Positions 9,048-17,018 of a stretch of 40,273 bases of DNA are shown here, one piece after another. The DNA is from Gemmatimonadota bacterium (GTDB taxonomy: Bacteria; Latescibacterota; UBA2968; UBA8231). Both the position numbers and the translations under genes were made by a program. The stretch lies in contig JABHDC010000134.1 of assembly GCA_018673255.1 (NCBI GenBank), forward strand, positions 1 through 40,273, in the 5' to 3' direction. Below the pieces are notes generated by a model. The model worked only from the letters and a program-made list of their open reading frames with translations, did not search any database and was not told the origin of the DNA. Within the stretch, counting starts at the first letter, position 1. Each line of letters opens with the position of its first letter.

Positions 9048-10154
9048 TCAGGGCAGCAGAGCGCCCTGAATCGCAGTCAGCAGGCGCCCGAGAGGAGCAC
9101 CCGGTCGAGTCGTCAGCAGCACACACGCGAGCCCCGTTTCCGGATCTGCGCCCACCAGCGTGCCTGTGGCGCCACCATGGGAGAAGGCCGAACTCGACGC
9201 CAGGTCGCCCCAACCGCCGATACGCCATCCCAAACCCCAGCGTCGGTGACGACGATCTTCAGGATTGAGCCCGATCACGCTCTGCGTCTGATCCAGGATC
9301 ATGGCATTGCAGACGCTTGGACCCAGAGTAAAAACTGCCGTGTCATCCCGAGGGGTCAGGAACAGCTGCAGCCAACCCAGCAGATCATCTGCACTGGCAT
9401 GCATCCCGCCCCAGGGCGCGCCCAGATGCCGCCAGTAGTCGCTATTCCAGTGCCAGTCTGTCTGATCTTCAATCCCATCGTCCAATTCTACTGCGACGAC
9501 TCGATCATCCAGGCATGCATCATAACCAAGGACACTGCTGCTCATGTGACACGGGTCGAAGATCTCCGTCTTCAGCATATCCGGGAGGGACACCCCCGAT
9601 AGACGGCTGGCGATCTCACCAGCCAGCAGCGTTCCCTTGCTCTGGTAGCTTACACGATCTCCCGGTGGAAATAGCAGCGGGGCGTGGCAGGTGCCTTCAA
9701 CAAATGCAGACAGCGGCGCGTGGTCGGCCCGCAACTGCTCATTGGTCTCAAGCATATCAGGCAAACCGGAAGTATGAGTCAGCAGGTGTATGAGCCGGAT
9801 ATTCTCGCGCCCGTCACCGCGATTTTCGCGGTCGTCATCACCGAACTCAGGAATGTGATCGACCACGCGATCCGACAGACTGGCTCTGCCGCGTGAGATC
9901 TCCAGCATCAACATGGCCGCAGTGAATGGCTTGGTTACTGATGCGACGAGAAAGACATCCTCTGGCGCCATGGGCCGCTGCTGCCCACGCCAGTTGCGCT
10001 GCCCGAAGGCGCGCGGCTCGAGGAAGATCCCGTCACGAGCAATGGCCACGACAGCGCCACCAACGGAATCATCGCAGACCCATGCATCAATCAGATCATA
10101 GGCTACTGCGAGTCGCGTTTCGTCGATCCGAGCCTGCCCTGCAGTACCCCTCAC
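9048..10154 (-). CDS. Serine hydrolase, class C beta-lactamase fold
   Basis: A 368-residue serine hydrolase of the beta-lactamase/D-aminopeptidase/esterase superfamily. The SxxK motif is ASVTKPF (catalytic Ser72 and Lys75 from the chosen start), the second motif is the Tyr in VSYQSKG, and the KTG-equivalent is HGGATG near the C-terminus. The LLTHTSGLPD stretch is typical of the family. No signal peptide is visible, so it may be cytoplasmic. I chose the GTG at 10154, which overlaps the tolC-like stop (GTGA) and has AGGAGA upstream. An open frame extends to 10229 but lies inside the tolC-like gene. Substrate unknown; likely a small ester or peptide rather than an antibiotic. Confidence 0.85.
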   Translation of the reverse strand: MRGTAGQARIDETRLAVAYDLIDAWVCDDSVGGAVVAIARDGIFLEPRAFGQRNWRGQQRPMAPEDVFLVASVTKPFTAAMLMLEISRGRASLSDRVVDHIPEFGDDDRENRGDGRENIRLIHLLTHTSGLPDMLETNEQLRADHAPLSAFVEGTCHAPLLFPPGDRVSYQSKGTLLAGEIASRLSGVSLPDMLKTEIFDPCHMSSSVLGYDACLDDRVVAVELDDGIEDQTDWHWNSDYWRHLGAPWGGMHASADDLLGWLQLFLTPRDDTAVFTLGPSVCNAMILDQTQSVIGLNPEDRRHRRWGLGWRIGGWGDLASSSAFSHGGATGTLVGADPETGLACVLLTTRPGAPLGRLLTAIQGALLP

Positions 10155-11500
10155 CCCTGCCCGTCTCCTGCTGACACTTCGGTTGAGAGCAGCATGCCCG
10201 TGGCCAGTTCGAGTTGCACGAGTGCCCATGCTCTGTCACGACGCGCCCTGGCGGATTCGGTTTCCGCCTCCACGAGGACAAGCTGGGCATCAAGAACCTC
10301 CAATTGTCGCCCTCGTCCCGTGCGGTACCGGGTCTGGGCATCCTCCAGACCCTTCTCGGCCTGGCCCACCGATCCCTGTCGCGCCACGAGACGACCATCC
10401 GCCTCGCGCAGGTCCAGCCAGGCCTGGCGCACCTCACGCTCGATGACCCGGTCGGTCCTCTCTTGCTCCAGTTCCAACTGGTACTGCTGCTGCCTCGCCT
10501 GGGCAACCTGAGCATGAGAACGTCGTCCGTCGAAGATGGGAACACTGAGCACGAGACCTGTAGACCAGCTACGTCGCCATTCGTCGCCATCACTGGCATC
10601 ACCCAGCGCGTCGTTCTGGAACTGCATCTGCCCATTGGCAACGAAATCCAGATTCGGGCGACCGCCGGCCTGCGCAATGTGCAGTGCACCCTTCTGGGCG
10701 GCCAACAGAGACAAGAATTGCTGACGCTCCGGACGATATTCCAGTGCAGTGAGGATGAGCCCGGGCAGGTCATCCAAGGGCAGAATCGTCGATGCGCGGT
10801 AGGTGGCATCCACTACGATCTGCTGTGCTAGAGAAATCCCCAGCAGATCCTTGAGTGCCATCTCGGCGAAAGAAAACTGACTCGCGCGGGCCACTGAATC
10901 TGCACCCGCAGTTGATACCTGAACGCGGGCACGGGTCAGATCGAATTCCGTCGCCTGGCCGACACGGTGCAGGGCGGCTACCTGCTGCAGATTCGAACGT
11001 GCCCTGGACAGGGCCACACGATTCACTTCAAGGATCTCTGCGGCCAGCAGGTGGTCATAGATGGCCGCCTCTACCAATGCGGCAATCTGCTGTCCCGTGC
11101 GCTCCTCTGCATACCCGATGGAGGCAGCCTCGAATTCGGCCTGTCGTCGACCTCCGCGAACACGTCCTCCCGTATACAAAGGCTGCCGCAGGGTCAGATT
11201 TCCGGTGATGTTGTTGTCACTGCCGATCTTCACGTTCTGATCAGCGAAGACGAAACTGGGCAGTAGCCAGTTGCGAGAATAGTTGACACTCGCGCTCACT
11301 GACGGCAAACCACTGGAGCGTACCTCTCGGACATGCTGTCGTGCCCCCTCGTGCAGGCTTCCAGCAATCAGCACGGACTCATTGTGTGCCATGGCCTGCG
11401 AGATCGCCGCGGCCGTGGTGAGGCGAATGGTCTCTTGTGAACGCACGTCAGCACTGCTGACGAGGATCAGTAGTGCGGCCATCGTGAGGGCATATCTCAT
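10151..11500 (-). CDS. TolC-family outer-membrane efflux protein
   Basis: A 449-residue TolC/OprM-like protein, expected to form a trimeric outer-membrane channel with a periplasmic helical tunnel. A signal peptide (MRYALTMAALLILVSSADVRSQ) is followed by the two-fold internal repeat typical of the family: helical stretches near residues 30-70 and 140-215 (RARSNLQQVAALHRVGQATEFDLTRARVQV is cut here by its first half, 165-180) and again near 335-430, where VGQAEKGLEDAQTRYRTG and LEVLDAQLVLVEAETE mirror the first half. No periplasmic adaptor or inner-membrane pump gene is nearby, so it must partner with a transporter elsewhere or serve another export route. The upstream junction carries an odd tandem repeat (11498-11558). 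Confidence 0.9.
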   Translation of the reverse strand: MRYALTMAALLILVSSADVRSQETIRLTTAAAISQAMAHNESVLIAGSLHEGARQHVREVRSSGLPSVSASVNYSRNWLLPSFVFADQNVKIGSDNNITGNLTLRQPLYTGGRVRGGRRQAEFEAASIGYAEERTGQQIAALVEAAIYDHLLAAEILEVNRVALSRARSNLQQVAALHRVGQATEFDLTRARVQVSTAGADSVARASQFSFAEMALKDLLGISLAQQIVVDATYRASTILPLDDLPGLILTALEYRPERQQFLSLLAAQKGALHIAQAGGRPNLDFVANGQMQFQNDALGDASDGDEWRRSWSTGLVLSVPIFDGRRSHAQVAQARQQQYQLELEQERTDRVIEREVRQAWLDLREADGRLVARQGSVGQAEKGLEDAQTRYRTGRGRQLEVLDAQLVLVEAETESARARRDRAWALVQLELATGMLLSTEVSAGDGQG

Positions 11501-11558
11501 ATCAGCTCAGGTTCCATATCAGCTCAGGTTCCATATCGGCTCAAGTTCCATTCAGCTC
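11498..11558. repeat. 17-bp tandem repeat between pentapeptide and tolC-like genes
   Basis: Two identical copies of catatcagctcaggttc (11498-11514, 11515-11531), a third with two changes (11532-11548) and a partial fourth. On the coding (minus) strand each unit contains an ATG. The last full unit encodes a tiny frame, Met-Glu-Pro-Glu-Leu-Ile, whose TGA overlaps the tolC-like ATG. The unit length is not a multiple of three, so successive copies shift frame. Confidence 0.9.
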
Positions 11559-12505
11559 ATATCCAGGGGCAGGATTGTCGTGTCATCGGTTTCTGCTTCG
11601 TCGAGTTGGTCAGCCGTCAAGCCCTCGACATCCATCAGGTCTGCGCTCCTCAAGTTGGTCCCCATCAGCTCTGCCCCTTGCATCTTGGCGCCGGTGAGTC
11701 GGGCTCCCGAGAGATCAGCTTCGATGAGATTGGCTCCCTTGAGATCGGCGGACTGCAGCTGGGCATGCTGAAGATTCGCACTCGACATCTCACACATGAA
11801 CAGATTTGCGCCCCGCAGGTTGGCCCGTTCCAGATTGGCATTCTCCAGATTTGCCTCACGCAGGTCCGCGTCTCGCAGATCGGCCTTCTCCAGATCGGCC
11901 TCTTCCAGATCGGCATCCTCCAGTCGTGCACCCACCATGCTGCAGCCCTGCAACTTGGCCCGCTTGAGAATAGCCTTCTGCAACAAGGCTTCGAGGAAGT
12001 CGGCTCCGCGCAGATCGGCGAGGAAGAAGTCGGCATTCTGCAATTCAGACTTCTGCAGGTTCGAATCCCGAAAGTCTGCCCCACGCAACTGAGCGCCCTG
12101 CAGATAGGACTCGCGTAAATTCGTACGAGGTAATTCTGCTCGTACGCCCTCTTGGGATTTACTGGCGATCCATTCGCGGTGGTCGATCAGAATCTTCTCC
12201 AGATCGTCCGTGCTCACCTCCTTCAGCGCCTTCACCCCACTGCTCTTGTGCTCCGGGGGTGCCTCACGTGCCCCCGACTCCCCGCCTGCGCCCGGGCTTG
12301 GGTTTGGGCCGGAGGGCGGCGTCGGCACTGACGGGGCTGCCTTCTCGCGCGCAGCGTCAGTCCTGACGACTTTCCTGCGCACGACCTTCTTCTTCTTGAC
12401 CACCTTCTTCTTCGGCTTGGCTTCCTCGTCGTCCTTCTTGCGGCTCTTGCCCAGCCCCAGAAGCCTGCGGCCTACACTACGCCCCTGCTTCCCCTCGTCT
12501 GCCAT
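11552..12505 (-). CDS. Pentapeptide-repeat protein with Lys-rich N-terminus
   Basis: A 317-residue protein. Residues 1-55 are very basic (GKSRKKDDEEAKPKKK and similar), 56-95 are a Pro/Gly/Ser-rich linker, 96-125 hold HREWIASKSQEGVRAEL, a short helical motif often found just before pentapeptide repeats, and 126-290 are over thirty consecutive A(D/N)LXX-type pentapeptides that should fold as a right-handed quadrilateral beta-helix. A short acidic tail follows. No signal peptide or membrane helix is visible, so it is cytoplasmic, perhaps bound to nucleic acid or to acidic phospholipid through the Lys-rich head (inference). Function unknown. It lies 7 bases after a two-TM protein gene and 51 bases before the tolC-like gene. 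Confidence 0.9.
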   Translation of the reverse strand: MADEGKQGRSVGRRLLGLGKSRKKDDEEAKPKKKVVKKKKVVRRKVVRTDAAREKAAPSVPTPPSGPNPSPGAGGESGAREAPPEHKSSGVKALKEVSTDDLEKILIDHREWIASKSQEGVRAELPRTNLRESYLQGAQLRGADFRDSNLQKSELQNADFFLADLRGADFLEALLQKAILKRAKLQGCSMVGARLEDADLEEADLEKADLRDADLREANLENANLERANLRGANLFMCEMSSANLQHAQLQSADLKGANLIEADLSGARLTGAKMQGAELMGTNLRSADLMDVEGLTADQLDEAETDDTTILPLDMS

Positions 12506-12512
12506 GTCGATC

Positions 12513-12893
12513 TCAACGCTTCCTGTTGGGCTGGTTCTTCGGCGACTTGGCCGACATCATCGAGCGCACGGAACCAGCCACACGGTCGGGCCGTTCCTGC
12601 GTTTTGGTCTGTACAACCGTTCGCGCGCTGTCGGCAAGGGGGTCCCGGATCTCAACGAATTCGCCATCCTGCAGATCCTCCGTAGAGGCGAACATCTGCT
12701 GGCGACCTGCTCGATCAATCTGCGTGTAGAGAAGCCGCGCGCCCACACTGAGGACAGCACCGATGCCAGCACCAGCAAACAGTCCTGCATCAACGGATCC
12801 AGTCATCGCCCACAGTTGCCCCCCTGCAAGGGCAGCACACAACACGACACCAGCCGCTAACAGGAAGATAAGTCCCCCGGCACCCGCCTTCAT
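12513..12893 (-). CDS. Small two-TM membrane protein, unknown function
   Basis: A 126-residue protein with two hydrophobic segments at about residues 3-22 (GAGGLIFLLAAGVVLCAALAGG) and 35-52 (AGLFAGAGIGAVLSVGA), followed by a soluble, basic C-terminal tail ending PKNQPNRKR. I recognise no family. The start is the ATG at 12893, or the adjacent in-frame GTG three bases earlier; an AAGG lies about ten bases upstream. The frame stays open to 13076, but that part overlaps the divergent enolase gene and is not convincing. Likely first gene of the minus-strand unit that continues with the pentapeptide protein. Confidence 0.65.
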   Translation of the reverse strand: MKAGAGGLIFLLAAGVVLCAALAGGQLWAMTGSVDAGLFAGAGIGAVLSVGARLLYTQIDRAGRQQMFASTEDLQDGEFVEIRDPLADSARTVVQTKTQERPDRVAGSVRSMMSAKSPKNQPNRKR

Positions 12894-12909
12894 CACACGT
12901 GCCTTGAGT

Positions 12910-12936
12910 AATCCTGCATAGCCTGAAATCCTGCAT
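12910..12936. promoter_or_regulatory. Paired 10-bp direct repeat in divergent intergenic region
   Basis: Two exact copies of aatcctgcat at 12910-12919 and 12927-12936, 17 bases apart start to start, lie 17-43 bases upstream of the start of the minus-strand two-TM gene. They could be a regulator site or chance. Nothing else in the sequence supports an operator. Confidence 0.25.
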
Positions 12937-12959
12937 GGTAGGGTTAGAAGCGGATCCGG

Positions 12960-12988
12960 TTGCCCGCATCCATGGAAAATAACACAAT
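12960..12988 (+). promoter_or_regulatory. Possible sigma-70-like promoter for the glucarate-dehydratase-like gene
   Basis: TTGCCC (12960-12965) and CACAAT (12983-12988) are spaced by exactly 17 bases; each box matches four of six consensus positions. The predicted start of transcription would lie about 40 bases before the GTG at 13036. This is a pattern match only. Confidence 0.3.
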
Positions 12989-13035
12989 TAGGCGCTCCCT
13001 CATACACCCACACGTCACTTGTTTGGAGATCACCG

Positions 13036-14322
13036 GTGAAGATCCGTGAAATGCACGTCACTCCCATCGCCATCACCGATCCGCCACTGCGTAATGCTGC
13101 AGGGCTTCATGCTCCCTACGCGCTGCGGATCATCGTGGAATTGGTAAGCGCTGATGGGATCAGCGGCATCAGCGAGATCCCGGGCAGTCAGGAGACCCTT
13201 CTGGCGCTGGAAGAGGCCGCCAACGTCATCATCGACAGCGATCCACATGAGACGACGAGGCTGTGGATGGCCCTGGTGGCGCGCTATGGTATGGACAGCC
13301 AGGATCGACGCGGCACGCAACCATGGGATCAACGAAAGCTCGTGCACATGTTCTCCGCCCTCGAGGTCGCTTGCCTGGATCTGATCGGCAAGGCCACCGA
13401 GCGCCCCGTCGTGGATCTGCTTGGGGGACGGGCTCGAGATCGTGTCCCCTTCTCCGCCTATCTCTTTCTGAAGCACGAAGGCGCCGGTGGTGAACTCGAA
13501 TTCGGGACCGACCCCCAAGCGACCGGTTGGGCCGCTGCACGTCAGGCCGAAGCACTGACACCGGATGGGGTTGTGGCCCAGGCACGGGCGATGTGTGAGG
13601 CCTTTGGTTTCCAGTCGGTGAAGTTGAAGGGCGGCGCTCTGGAGCCTGAGATTGAGGTCAACTGCATCCGAGCCCTGCGAGACGCCTTTGGCCCGGATGT
13701 CCCTCTGCGACTGGACCCGAATGCGGTCTGGTCGGTAGAGACAGCCATCCATTGGGGCAAGCAGCTGGAAGGTCTGCTGGAATACTTCGAGGACCCGGCG
13801 CGCGAACAGGAAGGCATGGCCGCCGTGGCGAAGCAGGTCGACATCCCGCTGGCGACAAACATGTGCACGACCTCCTTCTCTGATCTTCCTGGCTGCGTCG
13901 CCCTGGAGTCGGAGCAGATTATACTTGCGGACCACCACTACTGGGGCGGCCTGCGAGCGTCGGTCGAATTGGGTCGATTCTGTCAGAGTTTCGGCCGAGG
14001 CCTGTCGATGCACTCCAACAGTCACGTGGGCATCTCACTGGCCGCGATGACGCACCTGGCCGCCGCCGTACCCAACCTCACCTACGCCGTGGATACACAC
14101 TATCCCTGGCAGTCGGAAGATGTCATCGTCGGCGGCCGATTCCAATTCGAGGAGGGCGCACTCAAGATTCCCAATGCGCCCGGTCTGGGTGTCGAACTGG
14201 ACAGAGAGGCACTGCAGAGACTCCACGAGAGATACCTGGCCTGCGGACTGACACATCGTGACGACGAGATCGAGATGCAGAAGATCGAGCCCGGATGGTC
14301 CTTCGAAGCGACACGGTGGTAG
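13036..14322 (+). CDS. gudD: Glucarate dehydratase-like enolase-superfamily enzyme
   Basis: Predicted to dehydrate D-glucarate (or a related aldarate) to 5-keto-4-deoxyglucarate by abstracting the proton next to a carboxylate. The 428 residues show the whole glucarate dehydratase signature: the KLKGG general-base lysines (Lys196, Lys198), metal ligands Asp227 and Asn229 in LRLDPNAVWS, Glu252 in EYFEDP, Asn275 in PLATNM, and the general-base His330 in HSNSHVGISLA. The C-terminal PGLGVELD and IEPGWSF also match E. coli GudD. The GTG at 13036 follows GGAG with a 7-base spacer. It is followed closely by a phytanoyl-type dioxygenase. Family assignment is firm; exact substrate is inferred. Confidence 0.9.
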   Translation: MKIREMHVTPIAITDPPLRNAAGLHAPYALRIIVELVSADGISGISEIPGSQETLLALEEAANVIIDSDPHETTRLWMALVARYGMDSQDRRGTQPWDQRKLVHMFSALEVACLDLIGKATERPVVDLLGGRARDRVPFSAYLFLKHEGAGGELEFGTDPQATGWAAARQAEALTPDGVVAQARAMCEAFGFQSVKLKGGALEPEIEVNCIRALRDAFGPDVPLRLDPNAVWSVETAIHWGKQLEGLLEYFEDPAREQEGMAAVAKQVDIPLATNMCTTSFSDLPGCVALESEQIILADHHYWGGLRASVELGRFCQSFGRGLSMHSNSHVGISLAAMTHLAAAVPNLTYAVDTHYPWQSEDVIVGGRFQFEEGALKIPNAPGLGVELDREALQRLHERYLACGLTHRDDEIEMQKIEPGWSFEATRW

Positions 14323-14327
14323 CCATC

Positions 14328-15140
14328 ATGTCAGAGACAACCAGCACTGATTTCGAGATCGTAGAGGCAGGCAATGTCGAGGCAGCGACGCGGGTTTTCA
14401 GGCGTGATGGCTTCGTCCTGTTGGCCAATGCCCTGACTGACCGGCAATTGCAGCTGGCCCAACAGGGCGCGGATCGCATTGTTGAAGAGCAGACCGCAGC
14501 GATTGCCCTCGACAAGGCCAATCGTGGTTTCGCCCGATACAGCTTCGGCCAGCAGATCCAGCATCCTGAGTGGGCACAGTTGGTCGATCTACCTCCCGTG
14601 AGCGACATCGTCACAACCATCTGGGGTAGTGACGACGTCACCTGCTCAGGTGGTGGGGGCGACTACAGTCTTCCGGGCGCGAAGATCCAACATCTGCATT
14701 CAGATATTGCCGACTGTCTGAACGATCCGGAGGGCAGGACGGTGCTCGCCGACCTGCCGACGCCCTTCATCGTCGTCAATTTTCCCATGGTTGACTTCCG
14801 ACGGGAGAATGGCGCCACAAGATTCATTCCCTGCACCCAACGGCACCGCCAACGTCCACCTGGCCTGGACAAAGAGCCGGAGTGGATGCGCCAGCAGATC
14901 GTACGTGCACCAGCTGGTTCGGCACTGATCCGCGACGTGAGAACCTGGCACGGCGGTACGGCAAATACCTCGAACGAAACGAGGGTCATGACGAGTGTCG
15001 GCTACTATGCGCCCTGGTTTCGCCGACCCGGATCTGCTGAAGCGGTCATGCCCTATGACGTCTACGAATCGCTGACCGAACGCGGTCAGCGCTGGTGCCG
15101 ATCGCTGGCTCTGGGCGCTCAGGCCGGAGATGCCCACTGA
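14328..15140 (+). CDS. Phytanoyl-CoA dioxygenase (PhyH)-family Fe(II)/2-oxoglutarate oxygenase
   Basis: A 270-residue non-haem iron oxygenase. The iron triad is His124-x-Asp126 in QHLHSD and the distal His208 in RTWHGG; Arg219 in NETRVMTS is the expected 2-oxoglutarate carboxylate binder. FRRENGATRFIPCTQRH is a typical PhyH stretch. Fe/2OG binding therefore looks intact. The substrate is unknown: PhyH members hydroxylate lipids, antibiotics, sugars or amino-acid derivatives. It starts 5 bases after the glucarate-dehydratase-like gene, so the product may act on the same small molecule or a modified uronic/aldaric acid. An open frame upstream to 14295 is ignored because it runs into the previous gene. 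Confidence 0.88.
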   Translation: MSETTSTDFEIVEAGNVEAATRVFRRDGFVLLANALTDRQLQLAQQGADRIVEEQTAAIALDKANRGFARYSFGQQIQHPEWAQLVDLPPVSDIVTTIWGSDDVTCSGGGGDYSLPGAKIQHLHSDIADCLNDPEGRTVLADLPTPFIVVNFPMVDFRRENGATRFIPCTQRHRQRPPGLDKEPEWMRQQIVRAPAGSALIRDVRTWHGGTANTSNETRVMTSVGYYAPWFRRPGSAEAVMPYDVYESLTERGQRWCRSLALGAQAGDAH

Positions 15141-15388
15141 TGCTCAACAGCCTTCTGCAGATCGTGATCGGCGCCGGTGCCACCGTCGGGTATCTGTCGC
15201 TGTGGAATCGGATTCTGAAGTCGACGGCCGCGGCGCGTGCTGAGGGAGATGAAGGGCTCGAGCGTCGCTTTCGTCAGCGACGCCGTCTGGCGCAGCTGGT
15301 GTTGTTCCTGATGCTCACGCCTTACGTGCTGATCGTCTTCCGGCTGATGGACTGGGTTTCGGCCGTGCTCGTTCCGACTGGCGGCTGA
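15140..15388 (+). CDS. Small two-TM membrane protein, unknown function
   Basis: An 82-residue protein with hydrophobic helices at about residues 3-20 and 52-75, joined by a charged loop rich in Arg and Glu (RAEGDEGLERRFRQRRR). The ATG at 15140 overlaps the PhyH gene stop (TGATG), a strong sign of translational coupling. No family recognised. Too small and simple for a functional guess; it could be an accessory protein of the same pathway. Confidence 0.65.
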   Translation: MLNSLLQIVIGAGATVGYLSLWNRILKSTAAARAEGDEGLERRFRQRRRLAQLVLFLMLTPYVLIVFRLMDWVSAVLVPTGG

Positions 15389-15396
15389 AGAGCCAT

Positions 15397-15449
15397 ATCG
15401 AGAGCCCCTCGGCTTTCGATCGGTGCCACCTTGGGATCACCAAGGCGGC
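15397..15449 (+). terminator. Two hairpins after the gudD-PhyH unit
   Basis: A 10-base stem with one G-T pair (15397-15406 with 15411-15420, loop cctc) and a second 10-base stem with one mismatch (15425-15434 with 15440-15449) follow the last gene of the plus-strand unit. Neither has a clear T-run, so they may be a weak or factor-assisted terminator. Confidence 0.4.
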
Positions 15450-15482
15450 CCGTGGTCACCCCGCCAACCACAAATGGAAATT

Positions 15483-15510
15483 CCCTGTCGCAACTTAGTG
15501 TGCGACAGGG
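15483..15510 (-). terminator. Hairpin downstream of tRNA-Lys
   Basis: A perfect 10-base stem (ccctgtcgca and its complement) with an 8-base loop lies 8 bases beyond the tRNA 3' end. On the minus strand it is followed by AATTTCCATTT, a modest T-rich tail, consistent with termination of the tRNA transcript. Confidence 0.65.
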
Positions 15511-15518
15511 AGTTATAA

Positions 15519-15594
15519 TGGTGAGCCCGTCGGGACTTGAACCCGAGACCCATTGATTAAAAGTCAATTGCTCTACCAACTGAGCTACGGGCCC
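15519..15594 (-). tRNA. tRNA-Lys (anticodon UUU)
   Basis: All arms fold on the minus strand: a 7-base acceptor stem (GGGCCCG with CGGGCTC, one G-U), D arm GCTC/GAGC, anticodon stem ATTGA/TCAAT with loop CTTTTAA, and T arm TCGGG/CCCGA with loop TTCAAGT. The anticodon TTT reads lysine codons. Discriminator A is followed by an encoded CCA (15519-15521). The total of 76 bases is standard. Confidence 0.97.
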
Positions 15595-15766
15595 ACCTGA
15601 AAGTCTTGTTCTATCTCAATGCACTGCGGTCAGATTGACATATGGCGTGTGCTGTCACTGGTGCCAGACGTCAGACAATGGCCGGAATCGAGTGCATTCA
15701 GGAGATAGAATCTCAGGCCAGGACCAAACAGAGGCAAGGCGGATCTTTCAATCGCGCCGATCTGTG

Positions 15767-16444
15767 TCAGGCAGCCTTGCCCCGCAGCGCGTGACGGACG
15801 GCGCGGCTCACGACGCCGGACGCCTCGTTGTCGAGTTCCACGGCGATAACGTCGATCTTGTTGGTGAAGAAATTATACGCCCACAGAGACGGCATGGCGA
15901 CAAAGAGACCGATAACAGTCGTCACAAGGGCCTCAGAGATACCACCCGACACAGTTGCCAGCCCACCGGAACCGGTTTCTGCGATTCCACGGAAGGCGGC
16001 GATGAGTCCGGTCACCGTGCCAAACAAGCCCAGGAATGGTGCCACGCCTGAGATCGTCGCCATGCCGCTGAGTCGGGTCCTCAGACTCAGAATAGCCATG
16101 TCCAGTTCCCTGCTGACCGCTTCATCAACACCTTCGACGACGACGGCTTCGGGCTGTCCATCGGTGGTCAGTGACGTGTATTCCCTCAGCCCGGCCTCGA
16201 TCACTGACCCCAGAGAGCAGTCCCCTTCCTCCGCAGCGCTCCGGGCGACGGCGGCGATCTGGTCCGCATCGTTGCTACCCTCGATCTGCTGGGCGAAGGC
16301 GCTGGAACGTTGCTGGTTCCGGCGCAGTACCAGGATGCGGTCTACCATCACCACGTAAGAATAAATGGACAACGCGGCGAGGATGAGAACAACCATCTTG
16401 CCGGTAATCGCCATCGATCCCCAGAGTTCGCTGACCATCTCCAT
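15767..16444 (-). CDS. exbB: ExbB/TolQ/MotA-family proton channel protein
   Basis: Inner-membrane stator-type subunit that, with ExbD/TolR partners, uses proton flow to drive work across the envelope. From the ATG at 16444 the protein has 225 residues: helix 1 at about 15-38, a cytoplasmic loop, then TISGVAPFLGLFGTVTGLIAAF and GISEALVTTVIGLFVAMPSLWAYN, which form helices 2 and 3. The channel Thr after FG, the Glu in SEALVTT and its second Thr correspond to E. coli ExbB Thr148, Glu176 and Thr181. AAGGGGA precedes this ATG. The frame is open to 16600, but that extension has no family likeness and is rejected. It is the last gene of the motor operon, 159 bases after exbD; that gap holds only loose inverted repeats around 16532-16585. 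Confidence 0.9.
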   Translation of the reverse strand: MEMVSELWGSMAITGKMVVLILAALSIYSYVVMVDRILVLRRNQQRSSAFAQQIEGSNDADQIAAVARSAAEEGDCSLGSVIEAGLREYTSLTTDGQPEAVVVEGVDEAVSRELDMAILSLRTRLSGMATISGVAPFLGLFGTVTGLIAAFRGIAETGSGGLATVSGGISEALVTTVIGLFVAMPSLWAYNFFTNKIDVIAVELDNEASGVVSRAVRHALRGKAA

Positions 16445-16603
16445 CGGTCGATTCCCCTTCGTTACTATCCGGTTGTGGCGTCCGGCATTCGTGGACGCGT
16501 TCTTTTCTGATCCAGAAATCCCGCCATAGGCCGGGATCCGTGAACTCTCGCTGACGGCCACCAGTCTGCCAGAGCAGATCCCGGGACCCATACTGAGCAT
16601 ACC

Positions 16604-17008
16604 TTAGCGGATGCCGATGGCCTCTACGCCGTTCTTGCGTATGACATCGAGCAGGTGCATGACATCGCGGTACGCGATATCGCCCGCTCCTGTGAACATG
16701 ATCTTACGCTCACCTGCCATTCCCGGGGGCAATAACTCGTCCAGCTCTCCCGGCAATTCCTGTTCGGTCACTTCCTTGCCATTGAGCAGAATCTGTCCCT
16801 CCGCCGTCAGGACAACAATTGGATCCTGCCGCACGGCTCCGGCGGATACGCCAGAGCCCTCTTGAGGCAGCGTCGTCGCCATCGTCTCGATGATGATCGG
16901 TGTGATTACGAGAAATCCGAGCAACAACGAGAGCGACACATCTCCCAAGGGGGTGATATTGATCGCCGAATCTGCGCGGCTGCTCTTATGGCGTCGTCGT
17001 CGAGCCAA
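16604..17008 (-). CDS. exbD: ExbD/TolR-family protein (separate copy)
   Basis: A 134-residue biopolymer-transport protein: a basic cytoplasmic head (ARRRRHKSSR), one membrane helix starting with INITPLGDVSLSLLLGFL, then a periplasmic TolR-like domain ending YRDVMHLLDVIRKNGVEAIGI. The essential protonatable Asp is present as Asp23, the same position as in TolR. The start is ambiguous. The frame reaches a TTG at 17038 inside the preceding gene; I prefer the TTG at 17008, because AAGGAGGAG lies just before it and just after the stop of the fused exbBD gene. It is one of two ExbD-type domains here; the other lacks the Asp. Confidence 0.88.
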   Translation of the reverse strand: MARRRRHKSSRADSAINITPLGDVSLSLLLGFLVITPIIIETMATTLPQEGSGVSAGAVRQDPIVVLTAEGQILLNGKEVTEQELPGELDELLPPGMAGERKIMFTGAGDIAYRDVMHLLDVIRKNGVEAIGIR

Positions 17009-17018
17009 GCTCTCCTCC

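Noticed and set aside
9048..10154. Antibiotic-resistance beta-lactamase
   Set aside because: It has the fold motifs, but no signal peptide and a YQS in place of YxN; the context is not that of a resistance gene.
11552..12505. Qnr-type quinolone-resistance protein
   Set aside because: Qnr proteins lack the Lys-rich head and are shorter; repeat content alone does not show gyrase binding.
16532..16585. Terminator or attenuator between exbD and exbB
   Set aside because: An 8-base inverted repeat (ccgggatc) with a loop of about 38 bases is too loose, and there is no T-run.
15767..16600. A longer ExbB start at 16600
   Set aside because: The 52 extra residues have no family likeness or hydrophobic pattern, and a good ribosome binding site precedes the ATG at 16444.
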